Source: an uncultured Tateyamaria sp.
GTDB lineage: Bacteria; Pseudomonadota; Alphaproteobacteria; Rhodobacterales; Rhodobacteraceae
Assembly: GCF_947488715.1 (NCBI RefSeq)
Contig: NZ_CANLAG010000006.1
Coordinates: 1 to 64,000 of the forward strand
DNA length: 64,000 nucleotides
Direction of reading: 5' to 3'
A program made the translations under genes and the position numbers. Below, piece after piece: positions 35,509-43,455 of this stretch (positions are counted from its first letter, which is position 1; each line of letters opens with the position of its first letter). Under the pieces are notes generated by a model. That model was given only the letters and a program-made list of their open reading frames with translations, was not told where the DNA came from and made no database searches.

Positions 35509-36755
35509 GCGACAATCTCCGCCGTTTCGACCACTGCATGCATCAGCACATCCGCCCCGGCTGCGGCCCACTCTTTGGAAATCTCTTCCGCCTCATTGTG
35601 GCTCAGCCCATCGACGCAAGGGCACATCACCATCGCCGTCGGGGCCACCTGGTTGATCCAGCACGCATCGTGACCGGCGCCCGAGATGATGTTCTGGTGG
35701 CTGTATCCCAGCCGTTCTGCCGCTGACCGCACCGCGCTGACGCAGCCGTCGTCAAAGGCCACGGGGTCAAAGCCGCCAACCTTTTCAAAGGCAATTGTCA
35801 GCCCCATGTCGTCGGCGATCTTCTGGCCCTCGACGCGCAGGCGCGCCTCCATATCCTCGACCACGCTGAGGTCCGGCGAGCGGAAATCGACCGTGAACAC
35901 GACCTTGCCGGGGATCACGTTGCGCGAGTTTGGATAGACGTCGATATGGCCCGCAGCGCCCACAGCATGGGGCGCGTGGGACCACGCAATCTCATCGACT
36001 TTCTCAAGCACCCGCGCCATGCCCAGTCCGGCATTCTTGCGCATGGGCATCGGCGTCGATCCGGTGTGGCTGTCCTTGCCCTCAATCGTCACCTGCGTCC
36101 ACGACAAGCCCTGCCCGTGCGTGACCACGCCAATATCCTTGCCCTCAGCCTCCAGGATCGGGCCCTGTTCGATATGCAGCTCAAAGAACGCATGCATCTT
36201 GCGCGCGCCCACGTCCTCATCACCGCGCCAGCCGATGCGCGTCAGCTCATCACCAAATTTCTTCCCATCCGCGTCGACCCGGTCATAAGCCCAGTCTTGC
36301 GTATGGATGCCCGCAAACACGCCCGAAGACAGCATCGCGGGCGCGTAGCGCGTGCCTTCCTCGTTGGTGAAGTTTGTCACCACGATGGGGTGTTTCGTCT
36401 TTACGTCCAGATCGTTGAGCGTGCGGATGATCTCAAGCCCGCCCAAAACCCCCAGCACGCCGTCATATTTTCCACCCGTAGGCTGTGTGTCGAGGTGGCT
36501 GCCCACATAGACGGGCAGCGCATCGGGATCGGTGCCAGGACGCTGCGCAAACATGTTGCCCATCTGGTCCAATCCCATGGTGCAACCCGCCGCCTCGCAC
36601 CACGACTGGAATAGAGCGCGGCCTTCTGCGTCTTCGTCGGTCAGTGTCTGGCGGTTGTTGCCGCCTGCCACGCCGGGGCCGATCTTGGCCATCTCCATCA
36701 GACTATCCCACAGCCGCTCACCATTGATCCGAAGGTTTTCGCCCGGTGCCGCCAT
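35505..36755 (-). CDS. Beta-ureidopropionase-like Zn amidase (hydantoinase/carbamoylase family)
   Basis: M20-fold amidase of 416 residues from ATG 36755. VYVGSHLDTQPTGGKYDGVLGVLGGLE carries the metal His and bridging Asp, NFTNEEGTRYAP has the catalytic Glu pair, ELHIEQGPILE has a third ligand site, and SGAGHDACWINQ the C-terminal His. The family removes a carbamoyl group from N-carbamoyl amino acids. With dihydropyrimidinase beside it, hydrolysis of N-carbamoyl-beta-alanine to beta-alanine, CO2 and ammonia is the likely role. First gene of the long operon, behind the RutR-type operator. The extended frame upstream of 36755 was rejected. Confidence 0.9.
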   Translation of the reverse strand: MAAPGENLRINGERLWDSLMEMAKIGPGVAGGNNRQTLTDEDAEGRALFQSWCEAAGCTMGLDQMGNMFAQRPGTDPDALPVYVGSHLDTQPTGGKYDGVLGVLGGLEIIRTLNDLDVKTKHPIVVTNFTNEEGTRYAPAMLSSGVFAGIHTQDWAYDRVDADGKKFGDELTRIGWRGDEDVGARKMHAFFELHIEQGPILEAEGKDIGVVTHGQGLSWTQVTIEGKDSHTGSTPMPMRKNAGLGMARVLEKVDEIAWSHAPHAVGAAGHIDVYPNSRNVIPGKVVFTVDFRSPDLSVVEDMEARLRVEGQKIADDMGLTIAFEKVGGFDPVAFDDGCVSAVRSAAERLGYSHQNIISGAGHDACWINQVAPTAMVMCPCVDGLSHNEAEEISKEWAAAGADVLMHAVVETAEIVA

Positions 36756-36790
36756 GTGATGTCCCCTTGTTGCCGATGGTCGATTGCTTT

Positions 36791-36806
36791 TTGACCAATT
36801 GGTAAA
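36791..36806. promoter_or_regulatory. RutR-type operator
   Basis: TTGACCAATTGGTAAA fits the E. coli RutR palindrome TTGACCAnnTGGTCAA at 13 of 14 defined bases. It lies 36 bases upstream of the amidase start and between it and the divergent TetR gene, so it can control both. Confidence 0.8.
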
Positions 36807-36915
36807 GCCACGATTGCCAGCCAGCTCTTTTCTGTCAAGAACTGCTTTGATGTGAATTGCCCAACAGGGGTGCATTTGCCTAGTGTTGCAGCATCCTACC
36901 AGAACAGGACCACTG

Positions 36916-37539
36916 ATGGCCGCCGGGACCGACAAAAAACCAAGCCGCATCCAGATGCGCAACCGCAGCCTGATCCTGGATGCGGCGCTGGACGTGTTCT
37001 CGGTTCACGGGTTTCGCGGTGCCACTCTGGATCAGATCGCCGAAGCGGCGGGGCTGTCGAAACCGAATATCCTCTACTACTTTTCCGGCAAAGAAGAGAT
37101 CCACGTCACGCTGTTGAGCCAGTTGATGGAAACGTGGCTGGACCCGCTGGTCGAGATGGACGCAGACGGTGATCCGATGACCGAACTGCTGGCCTATGTA
37201 CAGCGCAAGCTGGACATGTCCCGTGAATTGCCGCGCGAAAGCCGGTTGTTCGCCGGTGAAATATTGCAAGGCGCGCCCCGCATGCGGCCACATCTGGAGT
37301 CGGACCTAAAGCCCCTGTTCGACGAGAAATGCGCCGTCATCCAGCGGTGGATCGAAGTTGGCAAACTGGCACCCGTCAATCCGCAACACCTCGTATTTTC
37401 GATTTGGGCGACCACGCAACACTATGCTGACTTTGCGGCGCAGATCGGTGTTTTGCTGGAAACGGACGAACCCGCACCGATGGCGGATGCGTTCCTGCGC
37501 GACCTCTTTACCAAGCTTCTGGCGCCAACGATTCCTTAA
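36916..37539 (+). CDS. rutR: TetR-family regulator, RutR-like
   Basis: Protein of 207 residues from ATG 36916. The N-terminal helix-turn-helix ATLDQIAEAAGLSKPNILYYFSGKEEIHVTLL is a canonical TetR domain. The C-terminal domain (ETWLDPLVEMDADGDPMTELLAYVQRKLDMSRELPRESRLFAGEILQGAPR) closely follows the RutR pattern, including RLFAxEILxGAP. RutR binds uracil/thymine and then releases its operator. It is divergent from the pyrimidine operon, with a RutR-type palindrome between them, so it most likely represses the operon until pyrimidines appear. Confidence 0.9.
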   Translation: MAAGTDKKPSRIQMRNRSLILDAALDVFSVHGFRGATLDQIAEAAGLSKPNILYYFSGKEEIHVTLLSQLMETWLDPLVEMDADGDPMTELLAYVQRKLDMSRELPRESRLFAGEILQGAPRMRPHLESDLKPLFDEKCAVIQRWIEVGKLAPVNPQHLVFSIWATTQHYADFAAQIGVLLETDEPAPMADAFLRDLFTKLLAPTIP

Positions 37540-37635
37540 CCTTCATAAACGAAACCCACCCGATTTAACCTTTCGTTCATGCGGTGAGGGCAATTTGTCT
37601 GTGGGTGAGCGGGCGTAAAGTTAAGTGAGTGAGCA

Positions 37636-38094
37636 ATGAATATTCTACCAATCCTCGGGGCAGGTGCCACACCTGCGTCGCAACCAAACGTGTCAGAGCA
37701 ACCGACCGAAACCGAGCAATCCAATCCACAGCCCGCGGCGGCGGAAACCGAAGACACCGCGCCACCGGCACCCGCATCTCAGGCGGCAGAGACGGCGACA
37801 CAGACAACAACGCGTCCCTCAGATCCGCAAAACGAACCGGATAAAGTCGCAGCATTCGCCACATCTGATCGTGGGTCCGCCGTGCAATCTGCCGTCGAAT
37901 CCGCATTGCTGGAAGCGCCAGAAACCTCCGAGGACCAAGCCCGCCGCTTTGCCGAAGCAGCGCAAAGCCGCCAGCGGCTCGAACAACTGATTGAAGCGGT
38001 CAACACGCCGGTGCAATCACCCACGACCTTGTCCGCAGCAACGGCTAATCAAGCCGCCGCCGGACCGACTGAAACGGATGGCGTTCCGGTCTAG
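37636..38094 (+). CDS. Low-complexity protein of unknown function
   Basis: Protein of 152 residues, Pro/Thr/Ala/Glu-rich and probably disordered over residues 10-75. The only ordered-looking segment is RGSAVQSAVESALLEAPETSEDQARRFAEAAQSRQRLEQLIEA (about 80-125), which is helical. No signal peptide or known domain was seen. It lies behind rutR on the same strand with its own AT-rich upstream region (37540-37620), and converges on preA with a four-base gap. Confidence 0.6.
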   Translation: MNILPILGAGATPASQPNVSEQPTETEQSNPQPAAAETEDTAPPAPASQAAETATQTTTRPSDPQNEPDKVAAFATSDRGSAVQSAVESALLEAPETSEDQARRFAEAAQSRQRLEQLIEAVNTPVQSPTTLSAATANQAAAGPTETDGVPV

Positions 38095-38098
38095 CGTG

Positions 38099-39406
38099 TC
38101 ACTCGGCGGCTTTGACCGCTGCCGGATTGTTGGGGTGCGTGGTCCAGTTGGCATAGTCCGCTGCGACCTCGCGCCCTGTCCGCGGATCGGTCAGGCCCGG
38201 CTCCATCGCTTCCATCGTAATGCAGTTTTCCACCGGACAGACGTTGACGCACAAATTGCATGCCACACATTCCGCGTCGATCACTTCGAACACGCGGTCT
38301 GCCGACATTGAAATGGCCTGGTGCGACGTGTCTTCGCACGCGGCATAGCACCGCCCGCAAGAGATGCACGACTCCTGATCTATTTTGGCTTTGCTGACAT
38401 AGTTCAGGTTCAGATATTGCCAGTCGGTCACGTTCGGCACGGCGGCACCGGAAAAGTCCGCGATGCTGCTGTGTCCCTTTTCGTCCATCCAGTCAGACAG
38501 ACCGCTGATCATCTCTTGGACGATCTTGAAGCCATAGGTCATCGCCGCCGTGCAGACCTGTACGTTGCCGCACCCCAGCGTGATGAACTCTGCCGCATCG
38601 CGCCAGGTTGTGACCCCGCCGATGCCCGAAATGGGCAGGCCACGTGTGTCCGCCCCGCGCGCGATTTCCGACACCATCGACATCGCGATGGGTTTCACTG
38701 CTGGACCGCAATAGCCGCCATGCGACCCCTTGCCGTCAATGGACGGCTCGGGCGACATCGTATCCAGGTTCACGGACGTGATCGAATTGATCGTATTGAT
38801 CAGGCTGACAGCATCCGCACCACCCGCCTTGGCCGCTGCGGCAGGTTTGCGAATATCGGTGATGTTGGGCGTCAGTTTCACGATGACTGGCTTGGAATAG
38901 TACTGCTTGCACCACCGCGTCACCATTTCAATGTATTCAGGCACCTGCCCCACGGCAGCACCCATCCCACGCTCTGACATCCCATGTGGACAGCCAAAGT
39001 TCAGCTCGATCCCATCCGCGCCAGTGTCCTCGACCAGCGGCAGAATGGCTTTCCACGCTTCTTCCTCACAGGGCACCATGATGGACACGACCACCGCCCG
39101 GTCGGGATAGTCGGCCTTGACCCGCTTGATCTCTTCGAGGTTGGTGTACAGGTCGCGGTCGGTGATCAATTCGATGTTGTTCAGACCCAGCAACCGCCGG
39201 TCCGCCCCATAGATCGCGCCATAACGCGGCCCGTTCACATTGACGACGGGCGGCCCTTCGGACCCCAGGGTCTTCCAGACGACACCGCCCCACCCCGCCT
39301 CGAACGCGCGGCGGACATTGTATTCCTTGTCCGTGGGTGGCGCGGATGCCAGCCAGAACGGATTGGGGGATTTGATCCCGACGAAATCGCTTTGCAAATT
39401 TGCCAT
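38099..39406 (-). CDS. preA: NAD-dependent dihydropyrimidine dehydrogenase subunit PreA
   Basis: FMN-barrel subunit of 435 residues from ATG 39406 (MANLQSDFVG). DFVGIKSPNPFWLASAPPTDKEYNVRRAF and GADGIELNFGCPHGMSERGMG match PreA/DPYD. Two 4Fe-4S clusters at the C-terminus are seen as CISCGRCYAAC and CVACNLCVNVCPVENC. It reduces uracil and thymine to the dihydro forms in a heterodimer with PreT. It follows preT after a 23-base spacer that carries a dispersed repeat. Confidence 0.95.
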   Translation of the reverse strand: MANLQSDFVGIKSPNPFWLASAPPTDKEYNVRRAFEAGWGGVVWKTLGSEGPPVVNVNGPRYGAIYGADRRLLGLNNIELITDRDLYTNLEEIKRVKADYPDRAVVVSIMVPCEEEAWKAILPLVEDTGADGIELNFGCPHGMSERGMGAAVGQVPEYIEMVTRWCKQYYSKPVIVKLTPNITDIRKPAAAAKAGGADAVSLINTINSITSVNLDTMSPEPSIDGKGSHGGYCGPAVKPIAMSMVSEIARGADTRGLPISGIGGVTTWRDAAEFITLGCGNVQVCTAAMTYGFKIVQEMISGLSDWMDEKGHSSIADFSGAAVPNVTDWQYLNLNYVSKAKIDQESCISCGRCYAACEDTSHQAISMSADRVFEVIDAECVACNLCVNVCPVENCITMEAMEPGLTDPRTGREVAADYANWTTHPNNPAAVKAAE

Positions 39407-39416
39407 TACATCCTCC

Positions 39417-39440
39417 GTAGGGTGCGCATTTACTGCGCAG
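39417..39440. repeat. GTAGGGTGCGCA repeat at the preT/preA junction
   Basis: GTAGGGTGCGCATTTACTGCGCAG overlaps the last codons and stop of preT. GTGCGCA and TGCGCAG form short inverted arms. It is the same element family as at 29439 and 62258. Confidence 0.6.
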
Positions 39441-40761
39441 CGCCCGTCAGGGCTTCGTGAATATCCATCGCCGCATCGCGGCCCTCGGCCACAGCAGTTA
39501 CCGTCAGGTCGTCGCCGCCCGTGGCACAATCGCCACCGGCCCAGACACCGTCAACCGACGTGCGGCCCGCGCCAGTGACCGCGATCTTGCCCCGTTCCAG
39601 GGCCGGCAATCCGTCCCCTTCAAGCGTTTGGCCAATCGCGCGCAGCACCTGATCCGCAGCAACACGCACCGTTTGCCCGGTGCCCGACATCTCGTCGTTG
39701 ACGTATTCAAACTCGATTTCGCGGACCGACCCGTTGCCATGCACGGCCTTGGGCACAACATGAGTCATGATCCGCACACCCTTTGATGACGCCAGATCCT
39801 GCTCAAACACGCTGGCGTTCATCCGGTCGCGCCCGCGCCGATAGGCCAGCGTCACATTCAGCGCACCCAACAGCTTGGACTGCACCGCAGCGTCCACCGC
39901 TGTCATGCCGCCGCCAATCACCACCACATCGCGTCCAACTGGCAATGCCGTCAAATCCCCTGCCTGACGCAGGTCAGCGATGAAATCCACCGCGTCCAGA
40001 ACACCAGCCTTGTCGCCGCCTTCGACGCCCAGGGCGTTCACACCGCCCAGCCCCATGCCCAGGAACACCGCATCATACTGCGCCGACAACTGCTCCAGTG
40101 TCACATCGGTGCCCAAAGCGGTGTCATGGGTCAACGTGATACCCCCAACCTGCATCAGCCAATCCACTTCAGCCTGTGCGAACCCTTCGGGCGTTTTGTA
40201 TGCCGCAATGCCATATTCATTCAGCCCACCGGGTTTCGGCTGCGCATCAAACACAGTCACATCATGCCCCAAAACCGCCAACCGGTGCGCACAGGACAGG
40301 CCCGCCGGTCCCGCTCCCACCACGGCCACCGTTTTACCAGTGACCGCAGCGCGGGAGAACGGATGAATGCCCTGACCCTGCAAATGGTCGGTGGCATAGC
40401 GTTGCAATTGCCCAATCAGCACGGGTTTGCCCTCGGCAACCTCGCGGACGCAAACCTCTTCGCAGAGCGTCTCGGTGGGACAGACACGGGCGCACATACC
40501 CCCCATGATGTTCTGGCTCAGGATGGTCTTGGCCGCCGCATCAGGTGTGCCTGTCGCAATCTGGCGAATGAAAAGCGGGATATCGATGTCAGTGGGACAG
40601 GCCGTCACACAGGGCGCATCATGGCAAAAATAGCACCGATCCGCCGCCACAAGCGCCTCATGCGCGTCCAGTGCGGGATGCAGGTCAGAAAAATTTTCAC
40701 GCAGTGCCGCATCGTCCAAACGGCCCGCCGTCACGCCCGGTGAGAAAGGAGATTGCGTCAT
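39430..40761 (-). CDS. preT: NAD-dependent dihydropyrimidine dehydrogenase subunit PreT
   Basis: Flavin/FeS oxidoreductase of 443 residues from ATG 40761. The N-terminal cysteine cluster CYFCHDAPCVTACPTDIDIP and GGMCARVCPTETLCEEVC matches the GltD-like FeS domain. KTVAVVGAGPAGLSCAHRLAVLGHDVTVFD binds FAD, and DVVVIGGGMTAVDAAVQ binds NAD. It passes electrons between NAD and PreA. The upstream extension to 40938 lacks similarity and was dropped. A RutR-like site is 56 bases upstream, so this pair may share regulation with the catabolic operon. Confidence 0.95.
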   Translation of the reverse strand: MTQSPFSPGVTAGRLDDAALRENFSDLHPALDAHEALVAADRCYFCHDAPCVTACPTDIDIPLFIRQIATGTPDAAAKTILSQNIMGGMCARVCPTETLCEEVCVREVAEGKPVLIGQLQRYATDHLQGQGIHPFSRAAVTGKTVAVVGAGPAGLSCAHRLAVLGHDVTVFDAQPKPGGLNEYGIAAYKTPEGFAQAEVDWLMQVGGITLTHDTALGTDVTLEQLSAQYDAVFLGMGLGGVNALGVEGGDKAGVLDAVDFIADLRQAGDLTALPVGRDVVVIGGGMTAVDAAVQSKLLGALNVTLAYRRGRDRMNASVFEQDLASSKGVRIMTHVVPKAVHGNGSVREIEFEYVNDEMSGTGQTVRVAADQVLRAIGQTLEGDGLPALERGKIAVTGAGRTSVDGVWAGGDCATGGDDLTVTAVAEGRDAAMDIHEALTGAAQ

Positions 40762-40816
40762 ATCCGCTCCGTTGCATCTATCATTACGTAAACAAACGCT
40801 TTCACAGCTCATTATT

Positions 40817-40832
40817 TTTATCAACTGGTAAA
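40817..40832. promoter_or_regulatory. Possible second RutR-type operator upstream of preT
   Basis: TTTATCAACTGGTAAA matches TTGACCAnnTGGTCAA at 11 of 14 positions. It is weaker than the site at 36791 but is placed as expected for repression of preT-preA. The wider 294-base region also holds the promoter of the divergent cold-shock gene. Confidence 0.55.
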
Positions 40833-41055
40833 AAATGTTCGCATACGCAAAATCAGCCACGCTGCCCAAAGAAGCAGCAACCTGCCGCAATCGTCCATAG
40901 GTTGTCGAATGACTTGCAAAACAGCCAACTTGCGCCATATGTGACCATGCTACCTCATCTATCGACCTACTGCTCCTATCGGCTCAGTCATTCGATCTTT
41001 TGACAACGCCACGCTGCCGCATAGTGCGGGCAGGTTTATTTCAGGAGTAACGACG

Positions 41056-41262
41056 ATGGCCAACGGCACCGTCAAATGGTTCAACACCACCAAAGGCTAC
41101 GGCTTCATTGCACCCGAATCGGGCGGCAAGGACGTATTCGTGCACATTTCTGCAGTCGAGCGTTCGGGCCTCACCGGTCTGGCCGACAACCAGAAAGTCA
41201 CCTTTGACCTCGAAGCAGGCCGTGATGGCCGCGAGAGCGCGGTGAACATCGCACTCGCCTAA
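41056..41262 (+). CDS. cspA: Cold-shock domain protein
   Basis: Cold-shock OB-fold protein of 68 residues binding single-stranded nucleic acid. RNP1 and RNP2 are both present: KGYGFIAPES and DVFVHISAVE. The starting MANGTVKWFNTTKGYGFI is the family's most conserved stretch. CAGGAG precedes the ATG. The long leader (from about 40960) is typical of csp messages. Followed by a clear terminator. Confidence 0.95.
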   Translation: MANGTVKWFNTTKGYGFIAPESGGKDVFVHISAVERSGLTGLADNQKVTFDLEAGRDGRESAVNIALA

Positions 41263-41286
41263 CGGCTTTGCGATGACATGGTTTTG

Positions 41287-41320
41287 GGCGGCGCACGGGT
41301 TCGGGCGCCGCTTTTATTTT
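41287..41320 (+). terminator. Rho-independent terminator of the cold-shock gene
   Basis: GCGGCGC and GCGCCGC form a 7-bp stem with a 10-base loop, followed by CTTTTATTTT. It lies about 25 bases after the stop codon. Confidence 0.85.
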
Positions 41321-41435
41321 GTCCGATGATGATCGGACGAGCGCACCACCCGTCCCAGATGTCTCCGGGGGGAGTCGCGCCAGCGACGGGGCGCAGCCCC
41401 TGAAACATCGCGTCGCGCACCGCGCGGCCTTTGGA

Positions 41436-42050
41436 TCACGGCCCGTCCCAGTTCACGCCGTGGGCTTTTTCGATGTGCAACCTTCCGTCAGGCCACGGCA
41501 CCATCAGCGCCTTGGCGGCCTCCAGATCCGCACCCATCCAAACCGCGATATCCGATTGCTCCAGCAACACACCCATGCGGTGATGGATCGGGGCGACATC
41601 ACCATTGGGCGCACATGTCACCGCCGCCACCTGCGGCACCTCCAACCCACCCGGCGCTGTCCAGACGTCCGTGATCGCGGCAAAATACAACACGCCGCCG
41701 CCCTTGGGGCCAATCCGCCACGCCGTCTTTTTGCGCGTTTCGCCCGTCCACTCGTACCATCCGTTGACCGGGATCACCGCACGCCCCACCCCATCAAAGG
41801 CGCTCTTGTCAAACACAGTTTCCGAGCGTGCATTGATGATCTGCTCCATCACCGGACGCCCGCGCGCATTCACGCGCCCAACCGGGACGATGCCCCAACG
41901 CATGCGTAGCAACCCGCCATCAAACACCACAATCTCTTGGCCCGGAGCGATGTTCTCGCGCGCTGGCTCGTTGGACACGACACCCGGCGCGACTCCTAGT
42001 GCGTCGGCCAACGCCGCCACAGGATCGGTCAGAAAGAACCGGCCCGGCAT
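41436..42050 (-). CDS. SRAP-domain (YedK/HMCES-like) protein with Cys2 replaced by Pro
   Basis: SOS response-associated peptidase-family protein of 204 residues. Conserved segments are MRWGIVPVG, IINARSETV (Asn), IPVNGWYEW (Glu), PIHHRMGVLL (His), and a C-terminal HIEKAHGVN. In YedK and HMCES the residue after Met is Cys, which forms a stable crosslink with abasic sites in ssDNA. Here the protein starts MPGRFF: position 2 is Pro. No alternative start upstream is possible, since the previous gene's stop is two bases away. The other catalytic residues are present, so it may be a variant with changed activity. Translationally coupled to the SGNH hydrolase. Confidence 0.85.
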   Translation of the reverse strand: MPGRFFLTDPVAALADALGVAPGVVSNEPARENIAPGQEIVVFDGGLLRMRWGIVPVGRVNARGRPVMEQIINARSETVFDKSAFDGVGRAVIPVNGWYEWTGETRKKTAWRIGPKGGGVLYFAAITDVWTAPGGLEVPQVAAVTCAPNGDVAPIHHRMGVLLEQSDIAVWMGADLEAAKALMVPWPDGRLHIEKAHGVNWDGP

Positions 42051-42052
42051 AC

Positions 42053-42688
42053 CTATTGAACCCGCACAATCAACGCCTGGACGCTGGGTCCGATCCCGCC
42101 CACGATCCGCGTCACACCATCTGCGTTGGGATGTACCCCATCCGCCTGCATGAACGCCTGCACTTCCGCAGGATCAATGCCCACGCCGCCCAAACCCGCG
42201 AAAAAGCTGTCGAGATACAGCGCGCCATAGGCCTCTGCGATCTCGGGGTACATGGCGTCAAACGCGGCCTTGTAGTCCGGGCCATAATTGCCCGGCGCCT
42301 GCATGCCGATCACAAGCACTGCAACCCCCGCCGCCTCTGCGGCCTGGACAATGCCCTCAAGGTTTGCGCGGCTGACCTCTGGGCTGATCCCCCGCAAGAG
42401 GTCATTGCCACCCAGTGTCACGATCAAGGCATCCACATCCGGCGTCAGCGTCCAGCCCACACGCGACAGCCCGCCCTGTGTCGTGTCACCGGACACACCG
42501 GCATTGATAACCGTCACGTCCTCGCCCTGCGCCCGCAACCAGCCTTCAAGCTGCGGCACAAACCCCTGTTCAACGGGTAATCCGTACCCTTGGGTCAAAC
42601 TGTCACCCAACGCCGCAATGGTAACCCGGTCAGCCCAAGCAAAACCGGACCATAAAATCAGGACAATCGCGCCCATTACCTTGCCCAT
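42053..42688 (-). CDS. tesA: Arylesterase/lysophospholipase, TesA-like SGNH hydrolase
   Basis: Protein of 211 residues with a signal peptide ending near GFAWA. Block I is ALGDSLTQGYGL with the Ser nucleophile, block II the conserved Gly in NAGVSGDTTQGG, block III LGGNDLLRG, and block V DGVHPNADG. It hydrolyses short esters or lysophospholipids in the periplasm. Divergent from a LolD-like ATPase and FtsX-type permease, an arrangement seen widely around tesA in proteobacteria (ybbA-ybbP). Confidence 0.92.
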   Translation of the reverse strand: MGKVMGAIVLILWSGFAWADRVTIAALGDSLTQGYGLPVEQGFVPQLEGWLRAQGEDVTVINAGVSGDTTQGGLSRVGWTLTPDVDALIVTLGGNDLLRGISPEVSRANLEGIVQAAEAAGVAVLVIGMQAPGNYGPDYKAAFDAMYPEIAEAYGALYLDSFFAGLGGVGIDPAEVQAFMQADGVHPNADGVTRIVGGIGPSVQALIVRVQ

Positions 42689-42762
42689 GTTGATCTGATC
42701 TCCATATGACCACGTAAGCGTCGCATAGCGACGTGTCCTAGTGACAATAAAGGCGATGCTTC

Positions 42763-43455
42763 ATGTCCGATCCAGTCCTGTCCCTCAAAAATGCGGCGCT
42801 GAGCCTGGATGGCAATGCCGGGCGGGTCGATATCCTGCACGGCGTGACGCTGGACGTGGCGCGCGGTGAGACGGTCGGACTGGTCGGGCCCTCCGGGTCG
42901 GGCAAGTCATCGCTGCTGATGGTGATGGGCGGGCTCGAACGCGCAACTGGTGGTCAAATCACCGCCCTGGGCCAGGACCTGACGGCCATGAACGAGGACG
43001 CGCTGGCCCGTTTTCGGCGCGCACACATGGGCGTTGTGTTCCAGTCCTTTCACCTGATCCCGACGATGACCGCACTCGAAAATGTCGCCACGCCGCTCGA
43101 GTTGTCCGGCGCGCGCGATGCCTTTGACCGGGCCTCCGCAGAACTGGAAGCGGTTGGGCTGGGCCACAGATCCGGGCACTACCCCAGCCAGATGTCCGGC
43201 GGTGAACAACAACGCGTTGCACTGGCACGCGCGTCCGTCACCCGCCCCGACATCCTGTTGGCCGACGAACCCACCGGCAATCTGGACGGCACCAACGGGG
43301 CCGCGATCATGGACCTGCTCTTTGGCTTGCGGGACCGTCACGGGGCGACCCTTGTTCTGGTCACGCACGCCCCGGACCTGGCCGCACGATGCGACCGGGT
43401 GATCCGCCTTGCCGATGGCAATATCGCACCCGACAACCGGGCCGCCGCCGAATGA
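42763..43455 (+). CDS. ybbA: ABC transporter ATPase, YbbA/LolD-like
   Basis: ATPase of 230 residues. Walker [20 protein letters not shown]-loop [18 protein letters not shown], signature [16 protein letters not shown], Walker [13 protein letters not shown] and switch VTHAPDLA are all present, giving the MacB/LolD subfamily. Its stop overlaps the permease start as ATGA. With the large FtsX-type permease it probably extracts or exports an envelope component. Confidence 0.92.
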   Translation: MSDPVLSLKNAALSLDGNAGRVDILHGVTLDVARGETVGLVGPSGSGKSSLLMVMGGLERATGGQITALGQDLTAMNEDALARFRRAHMGVVFQSFHLIPTMTALENVATPLELSGARDAFDRASAELEAVGLGHRSGHYPSQMSGGEQQRVALARASVTRPDILLADEPTGNLDGTNGAAIMDLLFGLRDRHGATLVLVTHAPDLAARCDRVIRLADGNIAPDNRAAAE

